A stretch of 5,756 nucleotides of DNA. Source: Cyanobacteria bacterium UBA7694 (GTDB lineage Bacteria; Cyanobacteriota; Sericytochromatia; UBA7694). Position numbers and translations under genes: made by a program. Shown piece after piece: positions 1 to 4,866 of the stretch. Numbering within the stretch: position 1 is the stretch's first letter; the number at the start of each line of letters is the position of its first letter. The notes below the pieces were generated by a model. That model saw nothing but the letters and a program-made list of their open reading frames with translations, was not told the origin of the DNA and did no database searches. The stretch is taken from NCBI GenBank assembly GCA_002482705.1, contig DLGM01000461.1, positions 4,370-10,125 on the forward strand, written 5' to 3'.

Positions 1-306
1 GTCGGTGCCATCTTCAAACACGACCGTCACCTGAGACAGGCCGTATTTGGACAGGGAGCGCGTCTCTTTTAAACGGGGTAAGCCGGTCATGAGCGTTTCA
101 ATCGGGAAGGTAATGCGCTGTTCGGCTTCCAGGGGAGAGTACCCCGGTGCAGAGGTATTGATCTGGACTTGGACATTGGTAATATCGGGCACTGCGTCAA
201 TCGGCAAGACCCGATAACTGGCCACGCCGAGTGCGATCAGGCCACAGGCGATGATCATGACCAGCCAGCTATTGCGCAAAGAGAGGCGAAGAATGCGTTC
301 AAACAT
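1..306 (-). CDS. CzcA/CusA-type heavy-metal RND efflux pump, N-terminal part (cut by window edge)
   Basis: Inner-membrane proton-driven pump subunit that takes metal ions from periplasm or cytoplasm and passes them through an adaptor and outer-membrane channel. Only the first 102 residues are visible. The ATG is at 306-304. A short cytoplasmic start (MFERILRLSLRN) is followed by the first membrane helix at about residues 14-30. The beginning of the periplasmic porter domain follows, with the family-typical LPIDAVPDITNVQVQINT (34-51), GYSPLEAEQRITFPIE (55-70) and LSKYGLSQVTVVFEDGTD (85-102). These match CzcA-type proteins better than my recollection of E. coli CusA, but the metal-selective central residues are outside the window, so substrate is open. 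The copA context argues for copper or silver. The start lies 3 bp after the adaptor stop, with AAGGAG at 323-318 inside the end of that gene, so translation is probably coupled. Full-length relatives are about 1,030-1,060 residues. Confidence 0.93.
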   Translation of the reverse strand, partial: MFERILRLSLRNSWLVMIIACGLIALGVASYRVLPIDAVPDITNVQVQINTSAPGYSPLEAEQRITFPIETLMTGLPRLKETRSLSKYGLSQVTVVFEDGTD

Positions 307-309
307 GGC

Positions 310-1746
310 TTATTCCGCTCCTTCAGACTGTTTGGCAAACTCCGATTTGACCACAAAGCTATTGGTGCCAACATAATGCTCACCGGGCACAAGGCCTGCA
401 CGCACTTCAACCCAGGTGCCATCCCGCTCCCCCAGGGTGACCGGATGCAGGTCAAAGCGATTGCCATGGCGGCTAAAGACAACTTCTTGACCATTCAAGG
501 TTTGAATGGCACTTTGATGTACCGCCAAAGGAACGCGGCGTTTGTCGGTGGATACGGCGACGGTGACGTACATGCCCGGTCGCCAGATGCCTTGTGGATT
601 GGGCAAATGGGCGTGTGCTTCAGCCGCGCGTGTGGTGCCATCGACCAGCGGCTTGATATGGCGAATGCTGCCCGCCATGCTCTGTGCGAGATCAGGGGCT
701 TTGACCTGAACTGGCAGCCCCAATTTAATGGTATTCAGATCTTTTTCATACACCTGAATTTCAGCCCATACTTCCGATAAATCGGCGACCACAAACAGGG
801 TGTTTTCAGCCAATACGCCCTGCCCCTCGGTAATTGGGCGTTCGACGATGGTTCCACTCAAAGGGGCGCGAATTTCATAACGGGGCAATCCTGTTGCTTG
901 GGTCTGGCTGATTTGTGCCGCACTCAGTCCAAATACCTGCAACTTGGCCGCGGCACTTTCCATTTCCGTACGTGCCAGGACATGGGTCTGCTGGGCATTG
1001 AGCAAGAGTTGTTCCCGCTGCCAAGTAATTTCTTCAAAACCTGCCAAATAACGGACTTTGGCATTTTCATAGTCCCGCAAGGCCTGTTGCACATCCTGCT
1101 CGCTGGCCAATTGTTGCTGCGAGAGTTTATTTTCCCGCTGCCAAGTGCTATAGGCCAGACGCAGATTGCCCAAATCGGTCATCAGGCGGGCTTTGGCTTC
1201 TCCAATTTGCAGACTTTGTAATTCATTCAGCAATACACCGGGATCACCACCTTGTCGCAGGCGGCTGATCATCTGCTGAATGTTTTGGCTCAGGTGGGTT
1301 TCCCGTTGCAGAATTTGTTCGGCCTGTTGGGCTGCTTTGCGGCTATTGAGATAGGCCAGTTTGAGATCAGCCAGCTCACGGCTTTCAATCACGGCCATCA
1401 CTTCTCCCTGGCGTACTTTTTCACCCACATGGTGATGGGTTTGAATCACCACTCCAGGCAATTTGGTCACCACTGCTTGAACCTTGTGCTGGTTCAAGGC
1501 TATTTGACCGGGCAACTCCAGGGTGCGGTTGAGCACTTGGGGACCAGCGGTCAAGATTTCGAGCTGAGAATGTTTCACGGCTTCTGGAGTCAGCGTAATG
1601 GTGGCTGTCTGACTTTGGGCGGGGGGTGATGGGTTGGGTTGGGGGGCTTGGGCCTGACTGCGATTGGCTTGGCTCATCAAGACACTGAAGGTGATGAGCA
1701 GGATGGCACTGGTTGCCACCCCTAATTTTTGCTGGGTATTCAACAT
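310..1746 (-). CDS. RND efflux periplasmic adaptor (membrane fusion protein, CzcB/CusB-like)
   Basis: A 478-residue adaptor that would bridge the RND pump and an outer-membrane channel. Residues 8-25 are hydrophobic (signal peptide or anchor), followed by AQA at 32-34 and a Pro/Gln-rich linker (about 31-47). The first half-lipoyl segment is near 88-120 (LPGVVIQTHHHVGEKVRQG, with three His at 104-106). A long Gln/Leu/Ala-rich alpha-hairpin spans about 125-275. The second lipoyl half starts at EIRAPLSGTIVERPITEGQG (291-310), followed by a beta-barrel (about 320-400, VWAEIQVYEKDLNTI, GMYVTVAV) and a membrane-proximal C-terminus. The length fits the family. I do not see the N-terminal Met cluster used by CusB for copper. 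HHH at 104-106 and HAH at 378-380 are possible metal contacts (inference). The ATG is at 1746-1744, preceded by AAAAAGGA with about 10 nt spacing. It ends with TAA at 312-310, 3 bp before the pump gene. The outer-membrane channel partner is not in the window. Confidence 0.95.
   Translation of the reverse strand: MLNTQQKLGVATSAILLITFSVLMSQANRSQAQAPQPNPSPPAQSQTATITLTPEAVKHSQLEILTAGPQVLNRTLELPGQIALNQHKVQAVVTKLPGVVIQTHHHVGEKVRQGEVMAVIESRELADLKLAYLNSRKAAQQAEQILQRETHLSQNIQQMISRLRQGGDPGVLLNELQSLQIGEAKARLMTDLGNLRLAYSTWQRENKLSQQQLASEQDVQQALRDYENAKVRYLAGFEEITWQREQLLLNAQQTHVLARTEMESAAAKLQVFGLSAAQISQTQATGLPRYEIRAPLSGTIVERPITEGQGVLAENTLFVVADLSEVWAEIQVYEKDLNTIKLGLPVQVKAPDLAQSMAGSIRHIKPLVDGTTRAAEAHAHLPNPQGIWRPGMYVTVAVSTDKRRVPLAVHQSAIQTLNGQEVVFSRHGNRFDLHPVTLGERDGTWVEVRAGLVPGEHYVGTNSFVVKSEFAKQSEGAE
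1617..1652 (+). other. G-quadruplex-type G-run cluster opposite the adaptor's Pro-rich linker
   Basis: Six G runs (3, 6, 3, 3, 6 and 3 bases) are separated by loops of 1-4 bases on the plus strand, satisfying the usual G3+N1-7 rule. The minus strand here encodes the linker around residues 32-44 of the adaptor, which uses CCC and CCA proline codons, so part of the G-richness follows from the protein. It is on the non-transcript strand, so the mRNA itself would be C-rich. Confidence 0.5.
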
Positions 1747-1779
1747 CGAATCTGGGTCCTTTTTCTGAAAATTAAAATG

Positions 1780-1817
1780 AAAAGGCCACTACCGCCTTTT
1801 GAGGGAGAAAAAGGCGG
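1780..1817 (-). promoter_or_regulatory. Competing hairpins between the His-rich gene and the adaptor gene (attenuator-like)
   Basis: In the minus-strand transcript three segments follow one another: CCGCCTTTT (1817-1809), AAAAGGCGG (1800-1792) and GCCTTTT (1786-1780). The middle segment can pair with the first (9 perfect bp, 8-nt loop) or with the third (7 bp, 7-nt loop), not both. The second option is followed by CATTTTAATTTT, a U-rich tail as in a weak intrinsic terminator. The structure starts 5 bp after the stop codon of the His-rich gene. It could be a partial terminator, an attenuator or a stabilising stem. Pairing is read directly from the sequence; the function is inferred. Confidence 0.45.
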
Positions 1818-1822
1818 AGATT

Positions 1823-2251
1823 CTAAATGAGCAGGATGGTGGTTTGCAGCGTGCGTGTGGTTGCGGTTGGGGGACGGGCTGGGGGCCAATCGATGGCCCG
1901 GTACGCGGCCAGGGGGGAAGGTGCCTGTAAAACTTCGATGGGGAAATCCCACAGGTGGGGGGGGAAATGGAAATGGATGTTTGCAACCCCATAATAGGTT
2001 TCGGGGTGATCAAGCTGATAAGCGGGTGACAGGGGCGAGGCCGGTTGTCCGTGGGTGAGCACATGTCCCTGAAGCAGTGCTTGAAAGTCGCTGAGGCTAT
2101 TGTGATCGTGGGCTTGGGTGCCCGCTTGCAGGGCTGCCGGAACCCAGACGACACTATCCGCATAATCGCCCTGATGGGGGATCAGGGCGTACCCTAAAAC
2201 ACACAACAGGGTGAAAATATGTATCCAAAAATGCCGATAGAATTTTTTCAC
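1823..2251 (-). CDS. Small histidine-rich exported or membrane-anchored protein, possible periplasmic metal binder
   Basis: 142 residues; I recognise no named family. It starts with a basic end (MKKFYRH) and a hydrophobic stretch at about 9-24 (WIHIFTLLCVLGYALI), so it is probably exported or anchored with its bulk in the periplasm. The Cys at 17 does not sit in a standard lipobox. It holds 11 His residues, including HDH (48-50), HVLTH (63-67), and HFHFPPH (93-99), while the C-terminus is Pro-rich (WPPARPP, 122-128). Position between copA and an RND adaptor plus His content suggest binding or hand-over of periplasmic metal (inference). Small His-rich proteins ahead of czc/cus-type genes are a pattern I know in general, not an identified homologue. 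The start is GTG at 2251-2249 with no clear ribosome binding site of its own; it overlaps the upstream small ORF by GTGA, which supports this start through coupling. The stop is TAG at 1825-1823. Confidence 0.82.
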   Translation of the reverse strand: MKKFYRHFWIHIFTLLCVLGYALIPHQGDYADSVVWVPAALQAGTQAHDHNSLSDFQALLQGHVLTHGQPASPLSPAYQLDHPETYYGVANIHFHFPPHLWDFPIEVLQAPSPLAAYRAIDWPPARPPTATTRTLQTTILLI

Positions 2252-2334
2252 AGTCCGTATCTTAACAGAGCTTTTTGGCTCTGGGTAAGGTGATTACGGC
2301 GCAGACGGAGTGACCGAAAGGCCGTGATCACCAT
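2248..2334 (-). CDS. 28-residue small ORF translationally coupled to the His-rich gene (leader-peptide-like)
   Basis: Starts ATG at 2334-2332, preceded by AGGAG (2342-2338), and ends with TGA at 2250-2248. The stop overlaps the GTG start of the His-rich gene as GTGA, the usual arrangement for translational coupling, and that GTG lacks a visible ribosome binding site. The peptide begins MVITAFRSLRLRRNHLTQ and ends KALLRYGL. It is strongly basic (five Arg and one Lys in 28) and has no Cys. The AGGAG-to-ATG gap is only 3 nt. The GTG that follows immediately (2331-2329) would give a better 6-nt gap, so either may start it. Two hairpins lie inside the frame. It could be a real small protein, or a leader whose translation opens the next start. 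The frame, the ribosome binding site and the overlap are seen directly; function is unknown. Confidence 0.55.
   Translation of the reverse strand: MVITAFRSLRLRRNHLTQSQKALLRYGL
2266..2332 (-). promoter_or_regulatory. Two consecutive hairpins spanning the start and body of the small leader ORF
   Basis: In the minus transcript GGTGATCACGGC (2332-2321) pairs with GCCGTAATCACC (2300-2289): 12 positions, 11 paired and one A/C mismatch, with a 20-nt loop. The 5' arm begins at the last base of the ATG of the small ORF. Six nt later CAGAGC and GCTCTG (2283-2266) form a second stem with a 6-nt loop, ending 14 nt before the GTG of the His-rich gene. Neither is followed by a U run, so these are not classical terminators. 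They could restrict access to the two starts (inference). Confidence 0.45.
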
Positions 2335-2378
2335 TATCTCCTAGGGGCCTGAATTAAAGCTGAATGGTTTGCCAAGAG

Positions 2379-4553
2379 TCATCCGTTTTTTTCCCCAGAG
2401 GCCTGCCAGCGCCGCAATAACAGGGCATTGGTCACGACACTGACGCTGCTAAAGGCCATGGCGGCCCCTGCGAGCAGGGGAGATAAAAAGCCCAGTGCCG
2501 CCAGCGGAATCCCCAGGCTGTTGTAGGCAAAGGCCCAAAATAAATTTTGGCGGATTTTGCCATAGGTGCGCCGCGACAAATCCAGGGCATCTGCCACCAG
2601 GAGGGGGTCGCCGCGCATCAGGGTAATCCCGGCGGCCTGCATGGCCACATCTGTGCCCGTGGCCATGGCCATGCCCACATCGGCGCTGGCCAGAGCCGGG
2701 GCATCATTGATCCCGTCTCCGACCATTGCCACCTTGGCCCCCTGTTGCTGCAATTGGGTTACGATGCGCGCTTTGTCTTCGGGCAAGACCTGCGCATGAA
2801 CGTGATCAATACCCAGTTTCTGGGCCAGGGTATGGGCGCTGCCGGGGTTGTCGCCGGTGATCAGGACTGTCGTGATCCCCAACTTATGCAGGCGGGCAAT
2901 GGCCTGTTGGGCTGTGGGTTTGGGCTGATCGGAAAAACTGATCAAGGCCAAAAGCTGGGGATCGCTGGCACAGGCCAAGAAGGAATAACTCTCACCGCGC
3001 TGTGCGGCGGCTTTTGCTGCTGCTGTCAAGGCCGTGGTGTCGAGGGCATATTCCTCCATCAGGCGCTGATTGCCCAATAGATATATTTTGCCTTGGTAGC
3101 GGCCCATCAGGCCATGGCCAGCGACGGCGCGCAGATCCTCCGCAGGAGGGCTGGCAATGCCTTGGTCTGAGGTATAGGTCAGCGTGGCTTTGGCCAAGGG
3201 GTGTTCACTGCCCTGTTGCAGGGCACTTAGCAGCATCAGAACCTCGTCCATGGGAGTATCGGGCATGAGCTGCACGCTTTGTACCTGCGGTTTGCCGACG
3301 GTCAGGGTGCCCGTTTTGTCAAAGGCGACAGTGGTAATATGGTGGGCCATTTCCAGGGCTTCGGCATCCCGGATCAAAATCCCATGCCGGGCCCCCATCC
3401 CCGTACCGACCATCATCGCCGTGGGGGTGGCCAAGCCCAAGGCACAGGGGCAGGCAATGACCAGGACCGCCACCGCGTGCATCAGGGCTATGTCCCAAGC
3501 GGCACCTGTCACCATCCAGCTTCCCCAGGTCAGGGTGGCGATGGCGAGCACCACGGGCACAAACACCGCACTGATCTGATCGACCAGCTTTTGCACGGGA
3601 GCCTTTCCGGCCTGGGCACTTTCGACCATCTGAATGATTTTCGCCAATCGGGTGGCCGTGCCGACGGCGGTCACGCGTGCCAGCAGGCGGCCATTGCCAT
3701 TGATCGCCCCGCCTGTGAGCGGATCCCCGACCCCTTTTGCCACGGGCAGAGATTCGCCGGTTAATAAGGATTCATCCAGTTGAGACTGCCCTTCGGTAAT
3801 TTCGGCATCCACGGGCACCCGTTCCCCGGGGCGAATCACGAGGGTATCTCCCACCTTGATTTGGGCCAAAGGCAATTGAACCTCCTGCCCGTTGCGCATT
3901 ATCTGAGCGGTATCGGGTTTGAGCGCTTCCAGGGCCCGGATTGCGTCGGTGGTCTGTTGTTTGGCACGGGCTTCCAGCCATTTCCCGAGCAGCACCAGAG
4001 AAATCACAACTGCCGCTGATTCAAAATACAAGGCCTGTTCTTGGCCCCGCAGCCACTGCCAGATACTGCTGCCGTAAGCTGCACTGGTGCCCAGAGCTAC
4101 CAGCAGCTCCATATTGCCACTTTTGGCTTTCAGCGCTTTCCAACCCGCTTGATAAAAGCGTGCTCCCAACCAGAATTGCACAGGGGTGGCCAAGACAAAC
4201 TGCATCCATCCGGGCAGCATCCAGTGTACCCCAAAAGGCATGAGCAGCATCGGGGCCACCAGCGGGAGCGACAGCAGGCTGGCGATTATAAAATGTTGAA
4301 ACTGCTGGGCCAAAGCCGAGGCTTTGGCGGCCTGGGTGGGGGCTTCCGGTTGTGGTAAGGAGGCCTCATAACCGGCTTTTTCGACAGCGGCAATCAGGGT
4401 ACTCACTTCACTGTCGTGGTAAATGCGGGCTTTTTCGGTGGCCAAGTTAACTTCCACTTGGGTCACGCCCGGTACTTTTTCAAGGGCTTTTTCCACATGC
4501 CGGACACAGGATGCACAGGTCATGCCTTCAATGCGGAGATCGGTTTGAACCAT
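2379..4553 (-). CDS. copA: Cu(+)-exporting P1B-type ATPase CopA
   Basis: 724-residue ATP-driven pump moving Cu(+) (and usually Ag(+)) from cytoplasm to periplasm. One N-terminal HMA metal-binding domain has GMTCASC (10-16, Cys 13 and 16). Eight membrane helices are predicted at about 87-107, 113-133, 148-168, 176-194, 327-347, 355-379, 667-690 and 693-712. Family motifs: TGES (265-268) in the actuator domain, CPC (368-370) in helix 6, phosphorylation site DKTGT (412-416, Asp412), SEHPL (449-453) in the nucleotide domain, and GDGIND (612-617). The Cu(+) signature in the last helices is present: YN (677-678) and MAFSS (699-703). All key residues are intact and the length is normal. The chosen ATG at 4553-4551 has TAAGGAG 10 nt upstream and starts MVQTDLRIEGMTC. 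An in-frame GTG at 4601 lies inside the promoter and is rejected. It is transcribed from the CueR-like promoter and probably heads the operon. The stop is TGA at 2381-2379. Confidence 0.97.
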   Translation of the reverse strand: MVQTDLRIEGMTCASCVRHVEKALEKVPGVTQVEVNLATEKARIYHDSEVSTLIAAVEKAGYEASLPQPEAPTQAAKASALAQQFQHFIIASLLSLPLVAPMLLMPFGVHWMLPGWMQFVLATPVQFWLGARFYQAGWKALKAKSGNMELLVALGTSAAYGSSIWQWLRGQEQALYFESAAVVISLVLLGKWLEARAKQQTTDAIRALEALKPDTAQIMRNGQEVQLPLAQIKVGDTLVIRPGERVPVDAEITEGQSQLDESLLTGESLPVAKGVGDPLTGGAINGNGRLLARVTAVGTATRLAKIIQMVESAQAGKAPVQKLVDQISAVFVPVVLAIATLTWGSWMVTGAAWDIALMHAVAVLVIACPCALGLATPTAMMVGTGMGARHGILIRDAEALEMAHHITTVAFDKTGTLTVGKPQVQSVQLMPDTPMDEVLMLLSALQQGSEHPLAKATLTYTSDQGIASPPAEDLRAVAGHGLMGRYQGKIYLLGNQRLMEEYALDTTALTAAAKAAAQRGESYSFLACASDPQLLALISFSDQPKPTAQQAIARLHKLGITTVLITGDNPGSAHTLAQKLGIDHVHAQVLPEDKARIVTQLQQQGAKVAMVGDGINDAPALASADVGMAMATGTDVAMQAAGITLMRGDPLLVADALDLSRRTYGKIRQNLFWAFAYNSLGIPLAALGFLSPLLAGAAMAFSSVSVVTNALLLRRWQASGEKNG

Positions 4554-4563
4554 AATCGCGCGG

Positions 4564-4570
4564 CTCCTTA
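4564..4570 (-). promoter_or_regulatory. Ribosome binding site of copA
   Basis: TAAGGAG lies 10 nt upstream of the ATG at 4553. It decides the start: the longer in-frame GTG at 4601 would place translation initiation inside the promoter spacer. Confidence 0.8.
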
Positions 4571-4587
4571 GGTGAGATAATCTCACC
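4571..4587. promoter_or_regulatory. Perfect palindrome at the copA transcription start (possible second operator)
   Basis: GGTGAGATAATCTCACC has 8-bp arms around one central base. It begins inside the -10 element of the copA promoter, and its centre (4579) coincides with the start point expected about 7 nt after the -10. An RNA starting there would carry only half the dyad, so a DNA-binding site for a dimeric regulator is more likely than a hairpin (inference). I do not recognise the regulator; it does not match the CopY cop box (TACAnnTGTA). Confidence 0.5.
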
Positions 4588-4615
4588 CTAATCCCTTCCA
4601 CGATGGGAAGGTCAA
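4585..4615 (-). promoter_or_regulatory. CueR-like (MerR-family) copper-responsive promoter of copA
   Basis: On the minus strand TTGACC (4615-4610) is followed by a 19-bp spacer (4609-4591) and TAGGGT (4590-4585). The overlong 19-bp spacer is the hallmark of MerR-family activation by DNA distortion. The spacer carries the dyad CCTTCC-6-GGAAGG (4611-4594), matching the known CueR box style TTGACCTTCCC...GGAAGG of copA promoters. It lies directly upstream of the copA ribosome binding site, so Cu(+)/Ag(+)-bound CueR probably induces copA and the genes after it. No cueR gene is in the window. Confidence 0.85.
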
Positions 4616-4616
4616 G

Positions 4617-4639
4617 GACATCTTCAGCCTGATGTCAGG
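4617..4639. repeat. Overlapping short inverted repeats between the two CueR-like promoters
   Basis: GACATC (4617-4622) and GATGTC (4631-4636) form an inverted repeat with an 8-bp gap, and CCTGATGTCAGG (4628-4639) is a 5-bp-arm palindrome sharing bases with it. They lie upstream of both outward-facing promoters. They might be a regulator site, but such short repeats also arise by chance. Confidence 0.25.
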
Positions 4640-4667
4640 ATGGATGCCGTCTCTATTATGTCAAAAC

Positions 4668-4698
4668 TTGACCTTCCCACGATGGGAAGCTTCATGCT
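4668..4698 (+). promoter_or_regulatory. Second CueR-like promoter, plus strand, pointing away from copA
   Basis: TTGACC (4668-4673), a 19-bp spacer and CATGCT (4693-4698). The spacer region carries a longer perfect dyad than the copA copy: CTTCCCA and TGGGAAG (4673-4689, 7-bp arms, 3-bp centre). The first 13 bases, CTTGACCTTCCCA, are identical to the copA promoter in the opposite orientation. The -10 is weaker than that of copA. As an operator the match is strong; as a productive promoter it is less sure. No long gene lies downstream, only the short frame at 4714-4866. Confidence 0.65.
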
Positions 4699-4713
4699 GG
4701 AGATCAGATCTCC
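4699..4713. promoter_or_regulatory. Palindrome at the predicted start point of the plus-strand CueR-like promoter
   Basis: GGAGATCAGATCTCC has 6-bp arms and a 3-bp centre at 4705-4707, immediately after the candidate -10 and centred on the expected transcription start. It mirrors the copA side, where GGTGAGATAATCTCACC occupies the same place; both share GAGAT/ATCTC arms. The central spacing differs (3 versus 1), which weakens the idea that one protein binds both. Its first bases, GGAG, could also act as a ribosome binding site for the TTG at 4714. Confidence 0.4.
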
Positions 4714-4866
4714 TTGGACTCATTTTATTGTGCCTTGCCCGGAGGCCAACTACCCAAACAGGGGCAGCTCACGGTCAGCTCTCAGCGTTTGGGGCTCACA
4801 GGCATGGATGTCACTTATGCATTGCCTTTAACCCATACTGGAATGAGCGAACACCGCCGTCCTTAA
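4714..4866 (+). CDS. Possible 50-residue small protein or gene remnant behind the plus-strand CueR-like promoter
   Basis: Frame from TTG (4714) to TAA (4864-4866), with GGAG 11 nt upstream of the start. It ends GLTGMDVTYALPLTHTGM then SEHRRP. Support: it follows a CueR-like promoter, its codon choice resembles the neighbours, and its TAA shares TTAA with the stop of the convergent JmjC gene. The tail P-x-H-x-x-GM-x(4)-P with a preceding GxDV weakly recalls the end of YtkA/FixH-like domains seen in some metal-related proteins. That is a pattern impression only, and such proteins normally have an N-terminal helix and more sequence after this motif. No signal peptide is present. The frame is closed upstream by TGA at 4669-4671, so a longer intact gene is excluded. 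It could be a truncated copper-regulon gene or a chance frame. Confidence 0.3.
   Translation: MDSFYCALPGGQLPKQGQLTVSSQRLGLTGMDVTYALPLTHTGMSEHRRP

Noticed and set aside
1740..2163. Minus-strand frames of 70 and 124 codons overlapping the His-rich gene, and a 67-codon plus-strand frame
   Set aside because: They are alternative frames with low-complexity Pro/Ser/Arg translations. The His-rich frame is preferred for its export-type N-terminus and its coupled start.
2335..2378. Possible promoter after copA: TTGGCA (2375-2370) with TTTAAT downstream
   Set aside because: The spacing is only 11 bp, too short for a sigma-70 promoter; co-transcription with copA is simpler.
2547..3764. Several plus-strand frames of 77-177 codons antisense to copA
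   Set aside because: They are shadows of a high-GC coding region whose minus-strand frame has all P-type ATPase motifs.
4554..4601. In-frame GTG start 16 codons upstream of the chosen copA ATG
   Set aside because: It lies inside the spacer of the CueR-like promoter, upstream of the expected transcript start, while the ATG at 4553 has a good ribosome binding site and a typical CopA N-terminus.
4654..4663. TTGACA (minus, 4663-4658) and TATTAT (plus, 4654-4659) as ordinary sigma-70 elements
   Set aside because: Neither has a convincing partner at 16-18 bp; TTGACA has ATCCTG and TATTAT has ATGTCA at the partner position.
4624..4695. 23-codon minus-strand frame beginning MKLPIVGRSS with AAGGAG upstream
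   Set aside because: It is read across the palindromic operator itself, the ribosome binding site spacing is about 14 nt, and it is very short; probably chance.
4640..4831. 63-codon plus-strand frame with an internal ATG at 4694
   Set aside because: It starts upstream of and through the operator. An internal start at 4694 would lie inside the -10, before any RNA from that promoter begins. The sequence is not protein-like.
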